A stretch of DNA of 50,004 nt from Paludibacteraceae bacterium (GTDB lineage Bacteria > Bacteroidota > Bacteroidia > Bacteroidales > Paludibacteraceae): assembly GCA_017628395.1 (NCBI GenBank), contig JAGBZD010000058.1, forward strand, positions 1 to 50,004, given 5' to 3'. Shown one piece after another: positions 32,438 through 40,404 of the stretch. The position numbers and the translations under genes were made by a program. How positions within the stretch are numbered: position 1 is the first letter of the stretch; each line of letters starts with the position of its first letter. The notes under the pieces were generated by a model, which saw only the letters and a list, made by a program, of their open reading frames with translations, ran no database searches and was not told the DNA's origin.

Positions 32438-33670
32438 TTATTCATGTGTTATTACCAGTCGGGCGGTACGCCGTGTCGTCTGACTGAGTAAGATGGTTCT
32501 ATTCTCTTGTTCTTTTTTCAATATTTCGGGCGTTGTGCCACGAATCGTAAGCAAACGCAAATTGTCATTCCATGTTACAAGATAGGCATCTTGCAGTTCG
32601 TTGATAGCGCGTTCCACAAAACGGTTGTTGTCCACACAAACCGAAATAGTGACTGCGCTGGATTGCACCAAGGACACGGTCAGGTGATGGCGATGGATAA
32701 TTTCGAAGATATGGCTCAAACTCTCCTCCAGCACAAACGCAAAGTCTTTGGCTCGCATGGTGATAAGAATTTGATTCTCACGCCATATATACACAGGCAC
32801 AGTCACTGGCTGTGCGTTTTCACAAATGATAGACCCTTCTGCCAACGGATTGCCAAATGGCTTGACATAAAGCGGAATCTTCTTGTTTTCCAAAGGGCGA
32901 ATGGTCTTTGGGTGAATCACCTGCGCACCGCTATACGCCAATTCCACCGCATCGTGATATGAGAGTTGGTCGATTTTAATGGTGTCGGCTTGTTTGCGGG
33001 GATCCGCATTGAGAATGCCTGGCACATCTTTCCAAATCGTCACCGATTCAGCATCTAAGAAATTACCCAGCAATGCTGCCGTATAATCCGAGCCTTCACG
33101 CCCCAAGGTTGTGCGTAGTCCCTCTTCTGTGCCGCCAATAAATCCTTGCGTAACAACCACACGCGGTCTGGCAGTTCTATCCCACCCTACACGAATCACC
33201 TGTGCGGAGTGTTGCCAATCTACTTGCGCTTCGCGGTAAGTAGCATCGGTGCGCAAGAGTTTCGGCATATTCCACCATTCGGTAGGAATACCACTCTTGA
33301 GCAAAAATACCGCTACAATCTGCGTGGACAGGATCTCGCCCAAACTAACTATTTGGTCGTAGTTTTGGTCGTAAGACCACTCCGTATTGTATGCGGGCAT
33401 TAGAGGCAATCGCACATCCACATTGGGCTGCAAGCCTAACGCTTGCATTACATAAACATGGTGGTCAAACACGCCGAGCCACTCCTGCTCTGCCTTTTGC
33501 TCGTCGCCTTGCGCCAATGCCGCCATTACACGCTCCAACGCATTGGTTGTCTTGCCCATAGCAGAAATCACCACCATCAAGTCATCGCTCGATTGAGCAA
33601 CAATCTCTCTCAGGTTACGAACGCCATCCGCATCCCTTACAGAAGCTCCACCAAATTTATATACACGCAT
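32438..33670 (-). CDS. lysC: Aspartate kinase (monofunctional)
   Basis: A 410-residue aspartokinase catalysing the first step of the lysine/threonine/methionine branch. Motifs: KFGGASVRDADGV (5-17), VVISAMGKTTNAL, VTQGFIGGTEEGLRTTLGREGSDYTAALLGNFL, WKDVPGILNADPR, and YSGAQVIHPKTIRPLENKKIPLYVKPFGNP. Two C-terminal ACT-like segments (about 300-400) should mediate feedback control; they are somewhat shorter than usual. It lies 11 bp after ribH and immediately before yitT in a leftward operon. Confidence 0.94.
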   Translation of the reverse strand: MRVYKFGGASVRDADGVRNLREIVAQSSDDLMVVISAMGKTTNALERVMAALAQGDEQKAEQEWLGVFDHHVYVMQALGLQPNVDVRLPLMPAYNTEWSYDQNYDQIVSLGEILSTQIVAVFLLKSGIPTEWWNMPKLLRTDATYREAQVDWQHSAQVIRVGWDRTARPRVVVTQGFIGGTEEGLRTTLGREGSDYTAALLGNFLDAESVTIWKDVPGILNADPRKQADTIKIDQLSYHDAVELAYSGAQVIHPKTIRPLENKKIPLYVKPFGNPLAEGSIICENAQPVTVPVYIWRENQILITMRAKDFAFVLEESLSHIFEIIHRHHLTVSLVQSSAVTISVCVDNNRFVERAINELQDAYLVTWNDNLRLLTIRGTTPEILKKEQENRTILLSQTTRRTARLVITHE

Positions 33671-33681
33671 GATTATCTAAA

Positions 33682-34197
33682 CTAAAGATTCGCCATTTTG
33701 ATGGCGGTCACTGCACCTTCCACACCTTTGTTGCCCAAACGACCGCCAGCGCGATCAAGCGCTTGTTGCTTGTCGAGCGTGGTGAGTACAGAGAAAATCA
33801 CAGGGCAAGGATTATATATTGGCTGAGGATACATATGCGCATTCAGCAATGTCACGCCTTGCGTCACCGATTGGCATACATAATCAAAGTGCGGTGTATC
33901 ACCCTTGATAACGCAACCTATCACTATTACAGCATCCACATTCTTGAAGAGTCCGCCACTACTACCACTCACATACAGGGCAGCACCGTAGGTCAGTTCC
34001 ACCGTGCCTGGCACATGCATCACATCAATATTCTCTTCGCGCACGCCATGTTTCACAAGCGTATCAATAGCTCCTTGTGCCAACTTGTGGGTAATCTCGC
34101 TATTCCAGTCCGCCACTACAATAGCATAGCGCTGATGTGAAAGCACATCAGCGCTAGGCAATTCATTCGCGTTATATTGCGACAAATCAGTTGTCAT
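33682..34197 (-). CDS. ribH: 6,7-dimethyl-8-ribityllumazine synthase
   Basis: A 171-residue lumazine synthase, the penultimate riboflavin-pathway enzyme, which forms icosahedral or decameric shells. Seen: AIVVADWNSEITHKLAQGA, MHVPGTVELTYGA, VIGCVIKGDTPHFDYVCQSVTQG (catalytic histidine in the TPHFDYV motif) and VLTTLDKQQALDRAGG...KGVEGAVTAI. The ATG at 34195-34197 is preferred over the upstream one because MTTDLSQYN is closer to family length. It is 34 bp downstream of the TPR gene and 11 bp before lysC. Confidence 0.95.
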   Translation of the reverse strand: MTTDLSQYNANELPSADVLSHQRYAIVVADWNSEITHKLAQGAIDTLVKHGVREENIDVMHVPGTVELTYGAALYVSGSSGGLFKNVDAVIVIGCVIKGDTPHFDYVCQSVTQGVTLLNAHMYPQPIYNPCPVIFSVLTTLDKQQALDRAGGRLGNKGVEGAVTAIKMANL

Positions 34198-34231
34198 ACT
34201 ATTCTTGCCTATAAACAATTAGCCTATAGCC

Positions 34232-34909
34232 TTATTTTACGAAAGCAATGTATTTCTCGATATCTTGTGCTTCTGCAGAAGCAGGATAATCGTTCTTGAT
34301 GCTCTCAAAAGCTTTCAAGGCAGCCTTGTTATTGCCAAGTTCCATTTGCACGAAACCCAATTTCTTCAAGCTCATTGGTGCAATAATCTCGTTTCCGCTT
34401 GCAGCAGCGTTTTCGAATGCTTTTGCAGCTTTTGCATAATCTTCCAAATGCACATATGTGTCGCCTAAGAGTTGCGCAGCAGCAGGATCCATATTCAAGT
34501 CCTTTGCGTCAAACTTAGCCAAATACTCTGCGGCAGCAGCATAATCGCCCAATTGATAGTAGCAAACGCCTGCATAGAGAGCAGCCAACTTGCCTGCTTG
34601 TGAGCACTTGTTATCATTAGCAATTGCCTCAAAACCAATACATTCAGCATCGTCGCCATTGAGAGCTAACTCGTAGTTGCCTTGTGCGAAATAAACGACT
34701 GCTTTTGCATTTTCGTTGTTTGCTTCAGCTGCTTTTGGTTTGATAACATAGGTATTCAATGCCAACACGCCTGTTACCACTAATGCAATAGCGACAATAG
34801 TCCATGTTAATTTGTTTTGGTTAGCTTCAATCCACGCGCTGGTGGTGTTGAGAGCGTCTTGTACATTCTCCAAGTTTTGCTCTTCTTTCTTAAAATCTTT
34901 CTTTGCCAT
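34232..34909 (-). CDS. Membrane-anchored tetratricopeptide-repeat protein (YfgM-like)
   Basis: A 225-residue protein with a charged N-terminal tail (MAKKDFKKEEQNLENVQDAL), one membrane helix (about 35-55, LTWTIVAIALVVTGVLALNTY) and periplasmic TPR-like helices: KAVVYFAQGNYELAL, AALYAGVCYYQLGDYAAAAEYLAKF, LLGDTYVHLEDYAKAAKAFENA and KLGFVQMELGNNKAALKAFESI. It resembles YfgM/tetratricopeptide_21 proteins thought to assist envelope protein traffic, but the match is by pattern only. First gene of the leftward ribH-lysC-yitT-galE operon, with a promoter about 75 bp upstream. Confidence 0.85.
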   Translation of the reverse strand: MAKKDFKKEEQNLENVQDALNTTSAWIEANQNKLTWTIVAIALVVTGVLALNTYVIKPKAAEANNENAKAVVYFAQGNYELALNGDDAECIGFEAIANDNKCSQAGKLAALYAGVCYYQLGDYAAAAEYLAKFDAKDLNMDPAAAQLLGDTYVHLEDYAKAAKAFENAAASGNEIIAPMSLKKLGFVQMELGNNKAALKAFESIKNDYPASAEAQDIEKYIAFVK

Positions 34910-34984
34910 ATTGTTTTTGTATTTATTATTTCTACTTTTTCAACGCACGGCAATGTATATTCGTGCATTTTCCTATTCAGCCCG

Positions 34985-35016
34985 CAAAGGTACAACAAAA
35001 ATTGCACATATGCAAG
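34985..35016 (-). promoter_or_regulatory. Promoter of the TPR-ribH-lysC operon
   Basis: CTTG (35013-35016), 20 bases, TACCTTTG (34985-34992) on the minus strand, with the extension CTTGCATATGTG. The leader to the ATG at 34909 is about 70 nt. Confidence 0.8.
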
Positions 35017-35060
35017 AAAAATGAGTGAAAATTTATTTTCCAACGAAATTTTCTTACATA

Positions 35061-35160
35061 TAGGCAGCATTGAGCGACCGTAACTTCGAAGATTTCTGAC
35101 ATGCGAGACCTTTCGAAACCACTTCGTTACCACTGGGACTTTCCTGGCACCCCCATAAAA
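35061..35160 (-). other. Unassigned spacer stretch with paired CTTCGAAGTTAC / CGAAGTGG segments
   Basis: On the minus strand this reads GGTGCCAGGAAAGTCCCAGT, then GGTAACGAAGTGGTTTCGAA and, further on, CTTCGAAGTTACGGTCGCTC. GTAACGAAG and CTTCGAAGTTAC can pair imperfectly. It is more GC-rich and structured than the surrounding spacer, but no RNA family was recognised and no protein start is credible. It is bordered on the right by a terminator and on the left by the TPR operon promoter. Confidence 0.35.
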
Positions 35161-35163
35161 AAA

Positions 35164-35201
35164 ATCCGCACAACCGATTTGTCTTTCGATTATGCGGATT
35201 G
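35164..35201 (-). terminator. Terminator of the 35261-37444 gene pair
   Basis: On the minus strand AATCCGCA, a 22-base loop and TGCGGATT are followed by TTTTTT, 60 bp after the stop codon at 35261. Confidence 0.8.
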
Positions 35202-35260
35202 TTAATGGAGATTGATTAATAATTTTTCGATTCAAAATTTTTCTGCGTTCGTAACAGGAA

Positions 35261-36388
35261 TTATCTTACTCTACCAGAGATAATCAAATCTAGCGTTTGT
35301 CCATCACTTAAAGTTACAACGAGTGTACTCCTAAAAGAGACACCCTGTCGCCCATTGGGGTTATATGAAACAGTGACAAAGCCTTTTTCGCTAGAATTGA
35401 TATAATTATTATCCCATGATACTGATATGTGTGAATCTGTTTTTGTAATATTTTTAATATATACATTTTTGCTTGATGGGTTTTGCAAACAAAAACGCGT
35501 TTTAACGATTCCACCTAGAATTGGGATGTCACCAAAATCATATGATGTTTCTTCAAAATATGCTTTTTGAACATCCTCTGATCGTTGTTGAATTATTACT
35601 TTTGTGCGAACTAATCGAATTTTGTATGATTTACCCTGTCCCCAGTTTGTAACATGGGATGCATATTTGTATGTATTATCCAAATGTAATAAAGTAGCAT
35701 TCGCCTGCATAAATTCTATTTCCTCTAATGTTGGAAGGCGCCAATCTGAATATCCGTATGAATTATTGCGGTTTGTAATATCAATGATATTGAGCGGTTT
35801 GGTAGTAAAGACTCCTAAATCTTCAGGGAAAACATACAGATAATCATATAACACTTGTACCTTTTTAGGACCTCTCGCAGAATTATCTAAATTCTTTACT
35901 ATGTCTCTTGCTGCAGAATCCATTGTTTCTCGTTCACTTCTACCATTTGCATATACAGCCGCACTAGATAATAACTCTCCTGTTACACTAATTAATCGTA
36001 AATCAACATTATATTCACCTAAATTAATTTTACTAGAACCATCAGAAGCATTTTTTACATCTCGAATAATATAGTTTATCGTTCCAACGAGAATAGCATC
36101 AACTTGTAATTTTTTAGCCATTTCCTGATATTGTGCTGTTGTAAGCGTTTTTCCATAAAGATTGTTCGCATGTAGCACTTGATCAACTCGTGAACGTTCT
36201 ACTATTGTAAAATACCCAGAATTAAACAACTCATTTGTCAACATGTCTTCTAAACCATCAACATGAGAGGTGTTTTCGCCTACTCCAGCTTTAATATCTA
36301 ATATGGCAATACGTAATTTATTTCCATATATAGGCTGCAAAATAGTTAGAAAAACCAATATAATAACTAAATATTTATGTTTTATCAT
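35261..36388 (-). CDS. Secreted protein with CsgG/FlgO-like N-terminus and DUF1573 C-terminus
   Basis: A 375-residue exported protein (signal peptide ending about residue 22, IYGNKLRIA). The N-terminal half (LRIAILDIKAG, LEDMLTNELFNSGYFTIVERSRVDQVL, YQEMAKKLQVDAILVGTINY) matches the CsgG/FlgO-like fold that assembles at the outer membrane. The middle has WRLPTLEEIEFM, as in DUF1566/Lcl-type segments. The last 100 residues (SYDFGDIPILGGIVKTRFCLQNPSSKNVYI) are a DUF1573 Ig-like domain with a missing-cysteine surface. The combination is uncommon. It is AT-rich like the next gene, which lies 9 bp upstream. Function is unknown. Confidence 0.75.
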   Translation of the reverse strand: MIKHKYLVIILVFLTILQPIYGNKLRIAILDIKAGVGENTSHVDGLEDMLTNELFNSGYFTIVERSRVDQVLHANNLYGKTLTTAQYQEMAKKLQVDAILVGTINYIIRDVKNASDGSSKINLGEYNVDLRLISVTGELLSSAAVYANGRSERETMDSAARDIVKNLDNSARGPKKVQVLYDYLYVFPEDLGVFTTKPLNIIDITNRNNSYGYSDWRLPTLEEIEFMQANATLLHLDNTYKYASHVTNWGQGKSYKIRLVRTKVIIQQRSEDVQKAYFEETSYDFGDIPILGGIVKTRFCLQNPSSKNVYIKNITKTDSHISVSWDNNYINSSEKGFVTVSYNPNGRQGVSFRSTLVVTLSDGQTLDLIISGRVR

Positions 36389-36397
36389 ATTATTATT

Positions 36398-37444
36398 TTA
36401 TTGTAAGTATGACAATATTGCTTCTAAACCTTCTAGTTCAAAAATAGTCGTATTACTAACATCATTTTTCTTGTATGATATTACTATGGTTTGTTTGTCT
36501 TTTATTTGATCTATAATACTTGTAGCATCTTTATTCCATTCTTCAAGAAAACGATTGTAAGTCGCATACATATACACAGAATCTGTTGTTTCTAAAAATG
36601 GCAATGTCACATTAGTTCCATCATCAAATGCAAAATTTAATTGAACATGTTTACCTATGTTGGTCTCTGTGAATGAATGACCTTCTACATATTCTTTATT
36701 GAATGAAAATATTAATTTAAATGCAACATCAGAAGAATCTCTTTTAAGTACTAATTTATCAGATGGTATATTTACTGCATGTAGATATATTTCAGATTTG
36801 TCCTTAGTCCATTGCCATGTTCCAAATTCATCATTTGCAACATTTCCGCTAGTTCTAACATTTCCATAGTTTATCTGATGCGTATCGCTATTTAAAGAAA
36901 ATGAAACGGTTCTTGTCACATCGCCCGTTAAGGTTGCTGAAAATGTTTGTGAATTTATTCTATACCTCCCATCATCAGTTATTGTCAAGGGTAATTTACA
37001 TGAAAAACTATTGGACCCATCTGCATCATAATATTCCGTATGAGAATATGTTCTTTCTGTTCTGTAATAATCAGCTGTTCCTGAACCGAACAAACCGTTT
37101 ACAAGAGTACTACCGACATTATATTTTCGTTCTGTTGTATAAATGTCTTTTGAATCATGATAAGATCCAGACACAGTACCTTTGATTTCCAAATAGACAC
37201 GTGATTCTACTGCATCCCATAATACTACACCAGACCCAGAAAGATAAGAACGAGTGTTACTGTTAGGGCTATCTGATGCAGATAGTGAAACAGTATAATT
37301 ACTATTTATAGTTATCGATATTTTTTGCCCAGAAAGTGTAATAGATTCATACTTTGGAATTGATTTGTAAAAATCAAAACTAGTAGAGGCATTACCTACC
37401 ATAACTAAAAGTAAAGCGAATAGAATAAGAAAAATTTTTTTCAT
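36398..37444 (-). CDS. Secreted protein of unknown function
   Basis: A 348-residue protein with signal peptide MKKIFLILFALLLVMVGNAS. The rest is serine-, tyrosine- and threonine-rich, beta-strand-like sequence (ESITLSGQKISITINSNYTVSLSAS, TTERKYNVGSTLVNGLFGSGTADYYRTERTYSHTEYYDADG) without cysteine-rich or catalytic motifs. The ATG at 37442-37444 is preferred because it gives a clean signal peptide; an in-frame start upstream would add a charged extension. It is likely co-transcribed with the CsgG/DUF1573 gene 9 bp downstream. Both are unusually AT-rich, hinting at acquisition. I do not recognise a family. Confidence 0.75.
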   Translation of the reverse strand: MKKIFLILFALLLVMVGNASTSFDFYKSIPKYESITLSGQKISITINSNYTVSLSASDSPNSNTRSYLSGSGVVLWDAVESRVYLEIKGTVSGSYHDSKDIYTTERKYNVGSTLVNGLFGSGTADYYRTERTYSHTEYYDADGSNSFSCKLPLTITDDGRYRINSQTFSATLTGDVTRTVSFSLNSDTHQINYGNVRTSGNVANDEFGTWQWTKDKSEIYLHAVNIPSDKLVLKRDSSDVAFKLIFSFNKEYVEGHSFTETNIGKHVQLNFAFDDGTNVTLPFLETTDSVYMYATYNRFLEEWNKDATSIIDQIKDKQTIVISYKKNDVSNTTIFELEGLEAILSYLQ

Positions 37445-37539
37445 AATAAATAAATTTAATTGTTTCTGCCTACTCTTCATCGGATTTTCGGCAATCTCCG
37501 TTTATTGTTTAATTAATAGTTTCAATATAATAGACATAC

Positions 37540-37576
37540 AAAAACAAAAGCGCGGAACTTGCCTTTTGCCAGTTCC
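37540..37576 (-). terminator. Terminator of the 37.5-37.9 kb RNA
   Basis: On the minus strand GGAACT (37571-37576), a loop with GGC-AAAA-GGC-like bases, and AGTTCC (37554-37559) are followed by GCGCTTTTGTTTTTG. Confidence 0.65.
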
Positions 37577-37891
37577 ACGATTAGAGGCTGTCGCATTGCC
37601 TTGATATTAGAACCGACAACGCGAAGCCCACGCCGAATATAAAATATACTCCCGTGCTGTTTCTTAGTTAAGGTACGCGTATGCGCATATGTATATACGC
37701 AAAAGACATACCAAAATAGGCACAAGAAGGATAATCTATATCCCGTAGGGCATCTATCGTTGCTAAGTCCTGAATATCAATTTGAAACTTGCGACATTTC
37801 TAACCGTCAGAACAGAGCGCAATAAACGCCTTTTTAATATGTCTGCTACCCTCCGCCAACGATGTGCAGACACCCTCGGCGCAGGTTCACG
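37540..37891 (-). ncRNA. Candidate structured non-coding RNA, about 350 nt
   Basis: A 580-bp gene-free region holds a transcription unit on the minus strand with a perfect promoter (37895-37926) and a terminator (37540-37576). Within it: GTCTGC...GCAGAC pairing around GGCGGAGGGTA (about 37838-37870), CCCTACGGG, the alternating tract ATATGCGCATACGCGTACC (about 37678-37696), and a conserved-looking stretch GTTGTCGGTTCTAATATCAA (about 37604-37623). It lacks the core signatures of tmRNA, RNase P RNA and SRP RNA. It could also be a long leader of the secreted-protein gene at 37444 if the terminator is read through. Confidence 0.5.
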
Positions 37892-37894
37892 GTG

Positions 37895-37926
37895 CAAAGG
37901 TAATACTTTTTTTTGAATTGCACAAA
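37895..37926 (-). promoter_or_regulatory. Promoter of the candidate structured RNA
   Basis: TTTG (37923-37926), 20 bases, TACCTTTG (37895-37902) on the minus strand: an exact consensus match. Confidence 0.8.
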
Positions 37927-37951
37927 AAAAATCGCCGAAAAAGCGATTTTT
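37927..37951 (-). terminator. Terminator of ribF
   Basis: AAAAATCGC (37927-37935), loop, GCGATTTTT (37943-37951), 75 bp after the ribF stop. It abuts the -33 box of the next promoter. Confidence 0.85.
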
Positions 37952-38019
37952 AGTTTATCCCTTTTTTATCCCTTGCTTTTTTTGAAGCTTTTTGCGGGCT
38001 AAAATGACCGCCAGGAATT

Positions 38020-38063
38020 GTGCGGTTATTCTGCGGTAATAGTGCGGTTATTGTGCGGTGCGG
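38020..38063. repeat. 11-bp tandem repeat overlapping the 3' end of ribF
   Basis: GTGCGGTTATT, CTGCGGTAATA, GTGCGGTTATT, GTGCGGTGCGG. It supplies the last codons and stop of ribF (tail HNNRTITAE), so the protein C-terminus is repeat-derived. Confidence 0.85.
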
Positions 38064-38922
38064 ATGAAGAAAATGCCTCACTTATATCCTCGGCAATTTG
38101 CGATTGGAGTTCGGCGAGAGAGTTGAACTTCCTTTCCTTACGCAGAAAAGAGAGAAACGAAATAGTCAGTTGTTTATCGTATAAATCTCCCTTGAAATCC
38201 AACAAATGCACCTCAAGCGACAGATAATCATTGCCCACTGTAGGGTTCGTGCCAATATTCGCTAACGCTTTATACTCTACCCCATTTACATTTGCCAAAA
38301 CAGCATACACGCCCGACGGAGGGAGTTGCTTGCTGGAATTAAGACGGATATTCGCAGTCGGGAAACCAAGTTTGGTACCAATAGCATTGCCATGTTCCAC
38401 CACACCCGAAATAGAATACTTATACCCCAACAAACGATTGACTTGCTCAATGCACTTCGCTGCAAGCAGTTTGCGAATACGCGAAGAACTCACAGGCAAA
38501 CTATCCACCAAACACTCATGCGCACGCTCCACATGCAGCCCTACCCTACGCGCCACTTTTTCGTATTCAGAAAAACCTTTCAGCAGATCCGAGCCAAAAC
38601 AATGGTCATAGCCCATAAGCAAAGTTTCCACTCCTTCTTGCTCCTTGAGGTAGCACATAAACTGCTCAGCAGTAAGGCGTTGTACATCAGCAAAAGGCAA
38701 CACACGCACCTCAGCATGAAGCGCCAACAACTGTTGCCGCTCCTCATAAGTCGTAAGCATAGGCGGGCAGACACCCGTCAGCAATTCCTTCGGATGACGG
38801 TCAAAAGTAAAAATCAAAGGCTCTAAATGGTGCTCGTGTGCCAACTCATGGAGCTGCGCAAACAGGAAACGGTGTCCACGATGGACACCGTCGAAAAATC
38901 CTATAGTTGCAATTTTAGACAT
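38026..38922 (-). CDS. ribF: Bifunctional riboflavin kinase / FAD synthetase
   Basis: A 298-residue enzyme converting riboflavin to FMN and FAD. The N-terminal adenylyltransferase part has IGFFDGVHRGHRFL (7-20) with the GxHxGH motif, FTFDRHPKEL, and MGYDHCFGSDL; the C-terminal kinase has GVVEHGNAIGTKLGFPTANIRL, SGVYAVLANVNG and ALANIGTNPTVG. The ATG at 38920-38922 gives MSKIATIGFFDG; the longer frame would start at TTG. The last about ten residues come from a tandem repeat. The gene is single, with its own terminator. Confidence 0.95.
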   Translation of the reverse strand: MSKIATIGFFDGVHRGHRFLFAQLHELAHEHHLEPLIFTFDRHPKELLTGVCPPMLTTYEERQQLLALHAEVRVLPFADVQRLTAEQFMCYLKEQEGVETLLMGYDHCFGSDLLKGFSEYEKVARRVGLHVERAHECLVDSLPVSSSRIRKLLAAKCIEQVNRLLGYKYSISGVVEHGNAIGTKLGFPTANIRLNSSKQLPPSGVYAVLANVNGVEYKALANIGTNPTVGNDYLSLEVHLLDFKGDLYDKQLTISFLSFLRKERKFNSLAELQSQIAEDISEAFSSSAPHNNRTITAE

Positions 38923-38968
38923 AACCAACTCCTACTCGCTACGCTCGAGAAATCTCAATTAGCATATT

Positions 38969-39000
38969 TCCCACTGATAACACTGATTATCACTGATTAT
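38969..39000. repeat. Partial CCCACTGATAACACTGATT repeat upstream of ribF
   Basis: CCCACTGATAACACTGATTA then TCACTGATTAT, related to the left half of the repeat at 44512-44590 and to the 73-bp repeats at 487 and 979. It lies in the 128-bp ribF upstream spacer, which otherwise is AT-rich. Confidence 0.65.
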
Positions 39001-39050
39001 TACGCTACAAAAATTTTAGTATATTATAATTTATTACAAAAAATATTTGT

Positions 39051-40295
39051 TTATAGTTTAATATAAATCTTCTTGCGATAGAGAATATATGCTATGCCCC
39101 AGAATACCAAAACAAGGCTCAAAGCACAAGCCAAGGAGCCACCTTTATCACCAAAGAGCGGTTGCATACAGACCTTATACCAGAAACTCCAAACATTGTA
39201 CATCTGCTCGTTGAATTCAAATCGAATACTACGCATCACATACACAGCGATAGCACTCAAACAGAAGATAAACAGCGGATTAACACCAAAACACTCGAAG
39301 AACTTATACCAGTTATTTGCCACTTTCTTGGTTGCCACTTCGCACTTAGTGGCAGTCGCTTTTTCGTTGCGTTCTGGCAGACGGATATCAAGAATCCATG
39401 TCAAAATAGCGAGCAAAGAGCTTGCCAAACCGCAGGTTACAAGGATATAGCTTGCAGACCACATGCTCTTGTTGATAGGATACGCATAATCAAGCAAGAA
39501 GCCAAGAAGCATCATCACCGATCCAGCGAGGAGAAGGCGGGTGACTTTGCCCCAGTTATCTTTTACATTCATAATAAGGTGTCCCATCCATGCGCCAATC
39601 AACACATGCGCCACGCAAGGGATAGTAGAGAGAACCCCCTCTGGATCAAAGCCAATGCGTTCGCCTGCCGCATTGGTCATATGGTAGATATGATTATCGC
39701 CGAACAACTTGAGGTCCACAATAGACTCCATGTTGGCAGCGTTGAGTTCGAAACTATTGGTTACGCTCTGCATGATGCAGTAGATAATCATCAATACAGC
39801 AGCCACCCATGGGCAGTTCTTAGGTTTGGCAGCCAGCATAAGCAAGCCACCGAAGATACTCACAAGACCCAAACGAGGAAAGACACCAAGAATACGGATA
39901 TGCTCAATGGGATAAGTCCAAATAGCATGAAGAAAAGTAGTACCCTCTTTAATAATCTGCCCAAGGAACATACCAAACCAACTTAGCGCCCAACCGATAA
40001 GTACAATCAACAAACCACGAGTAATCACCTTTTGTGCAACAGGCAGCGTGAATGCATGATTGGTCTTCTTGTGCGAGATATACATGGCTATACCCATACA
40101 GAAAACAAAGAATGGGAACACCAAGTCGGTAGGCGTACAACCATTCCATGCCGCATGGCGCAAAGGCGTATAAATATGCGACCACGAGCCAGGGTTATTG
40201 ACAAGGATCATGCCTGCTATAGTGATTCCACGCAACACATCCAACGAAAGAAGGCGTTTTTTAGCAGGAGTAGCAGTGAGAGTTTCTTGTGACAT
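39051..40295 (-). CDS. HGSNAT/NagX-like acyltransferase membrane protein (DUF5009 type)
   Basis: A 414-residue protein with about ten membrane helices. The opening RLLSLDVLRGITIAGMILVNNPGSW and the WNGCTPTDLVFPFFVFCMGIAMYIS segment are typical of the heparan-alpha-glucosaminide acetyltransferase (HGSNAT/NagX) family, whose members acetylate sugars across membranes with acetyl-CoA. FGVNPLFIFCLSAIAVYV lies near the C-terminus. In Bacteroidota such proteins often accompany N-acetylglucosamine use, but here no such neighbours are present, so the substrate is open. Leftward; no strong promoter was seen in the 109-bp upstream spacer. Confidence 0.85.
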   Translation of the reverse strand: MSQETLTATPAKKRLLSLDVLRGITIAGMILVNNPGSWSHIYTPLRHAAWNGCTPTDLVFPFFVFCMGIAMYISHKKTNHAFTLPVAQKVITRGLLIVLIGWALSWFGMFLGQIIKEGTTFLHAIWTYPIEHIRILGVFPRLGLVSIFGGLLMLAAKPKNCPWVAAVLMIIYCIMQSVTNSFELNAANMESIVDLKLFGDNHIYHMTNAAGERIGFDPEGVLSTIPCVAHVLIGAWMGHLIMNVKDNWGKVTRLLLAGSVMMLLGFLLDYAYPINKSMWSASYILVTCGLASSLLAILTWILDIRLPERNEKATATKCEVATKKVANNWYKFFECFGVNPLFIFCLSAIAVYVMRSIRFEFNEQMYNVWSFWYKVCMQPLFGDKGGSLACALSLVLVFWGIAYILYRKKIYIKL

Positions 40296-40360
40296 AGTAT
40301 TTTGATTTTTAATTGTACCGGAAATTCCGGCGAGTCCGGATTTACCGGATATTTATATAG

Positions 40361-40390
40361 AAAACAGCCCCCCGTTTGCGCGGAGGGCTG
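40361..40390 (-). terminator. Terminator of the rpsB-tsf transcript
   Basis: On the minus strand CAGCCCTCC, loop GCGCAAAC, GGGGGGCTG, TTTT, 15 bp after the tsf stop. The adjacent bases 40319-40352 contain nested CCGG palindromes. Confidence 0.85.
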
Positions 40391-40404
40391 CTTTATCAGT
40401 GTGA

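Noticed and set aside
34807..35235. 142-aa minus-strand ORF across the TPR gene start and promoter
   Set aside because: It overlaps a terminator and promoter and shifts frame relative to the TPR gene; the TPR reading is clearly correct.
37522..37725. 67-aa ORF in the 37.5-37.9 kb RNA region
   Set aside because: It crosses the terminator hairpin and the alternating GCGCATATG tract, with no start signal or homology; better explained as part of a structured RNA.
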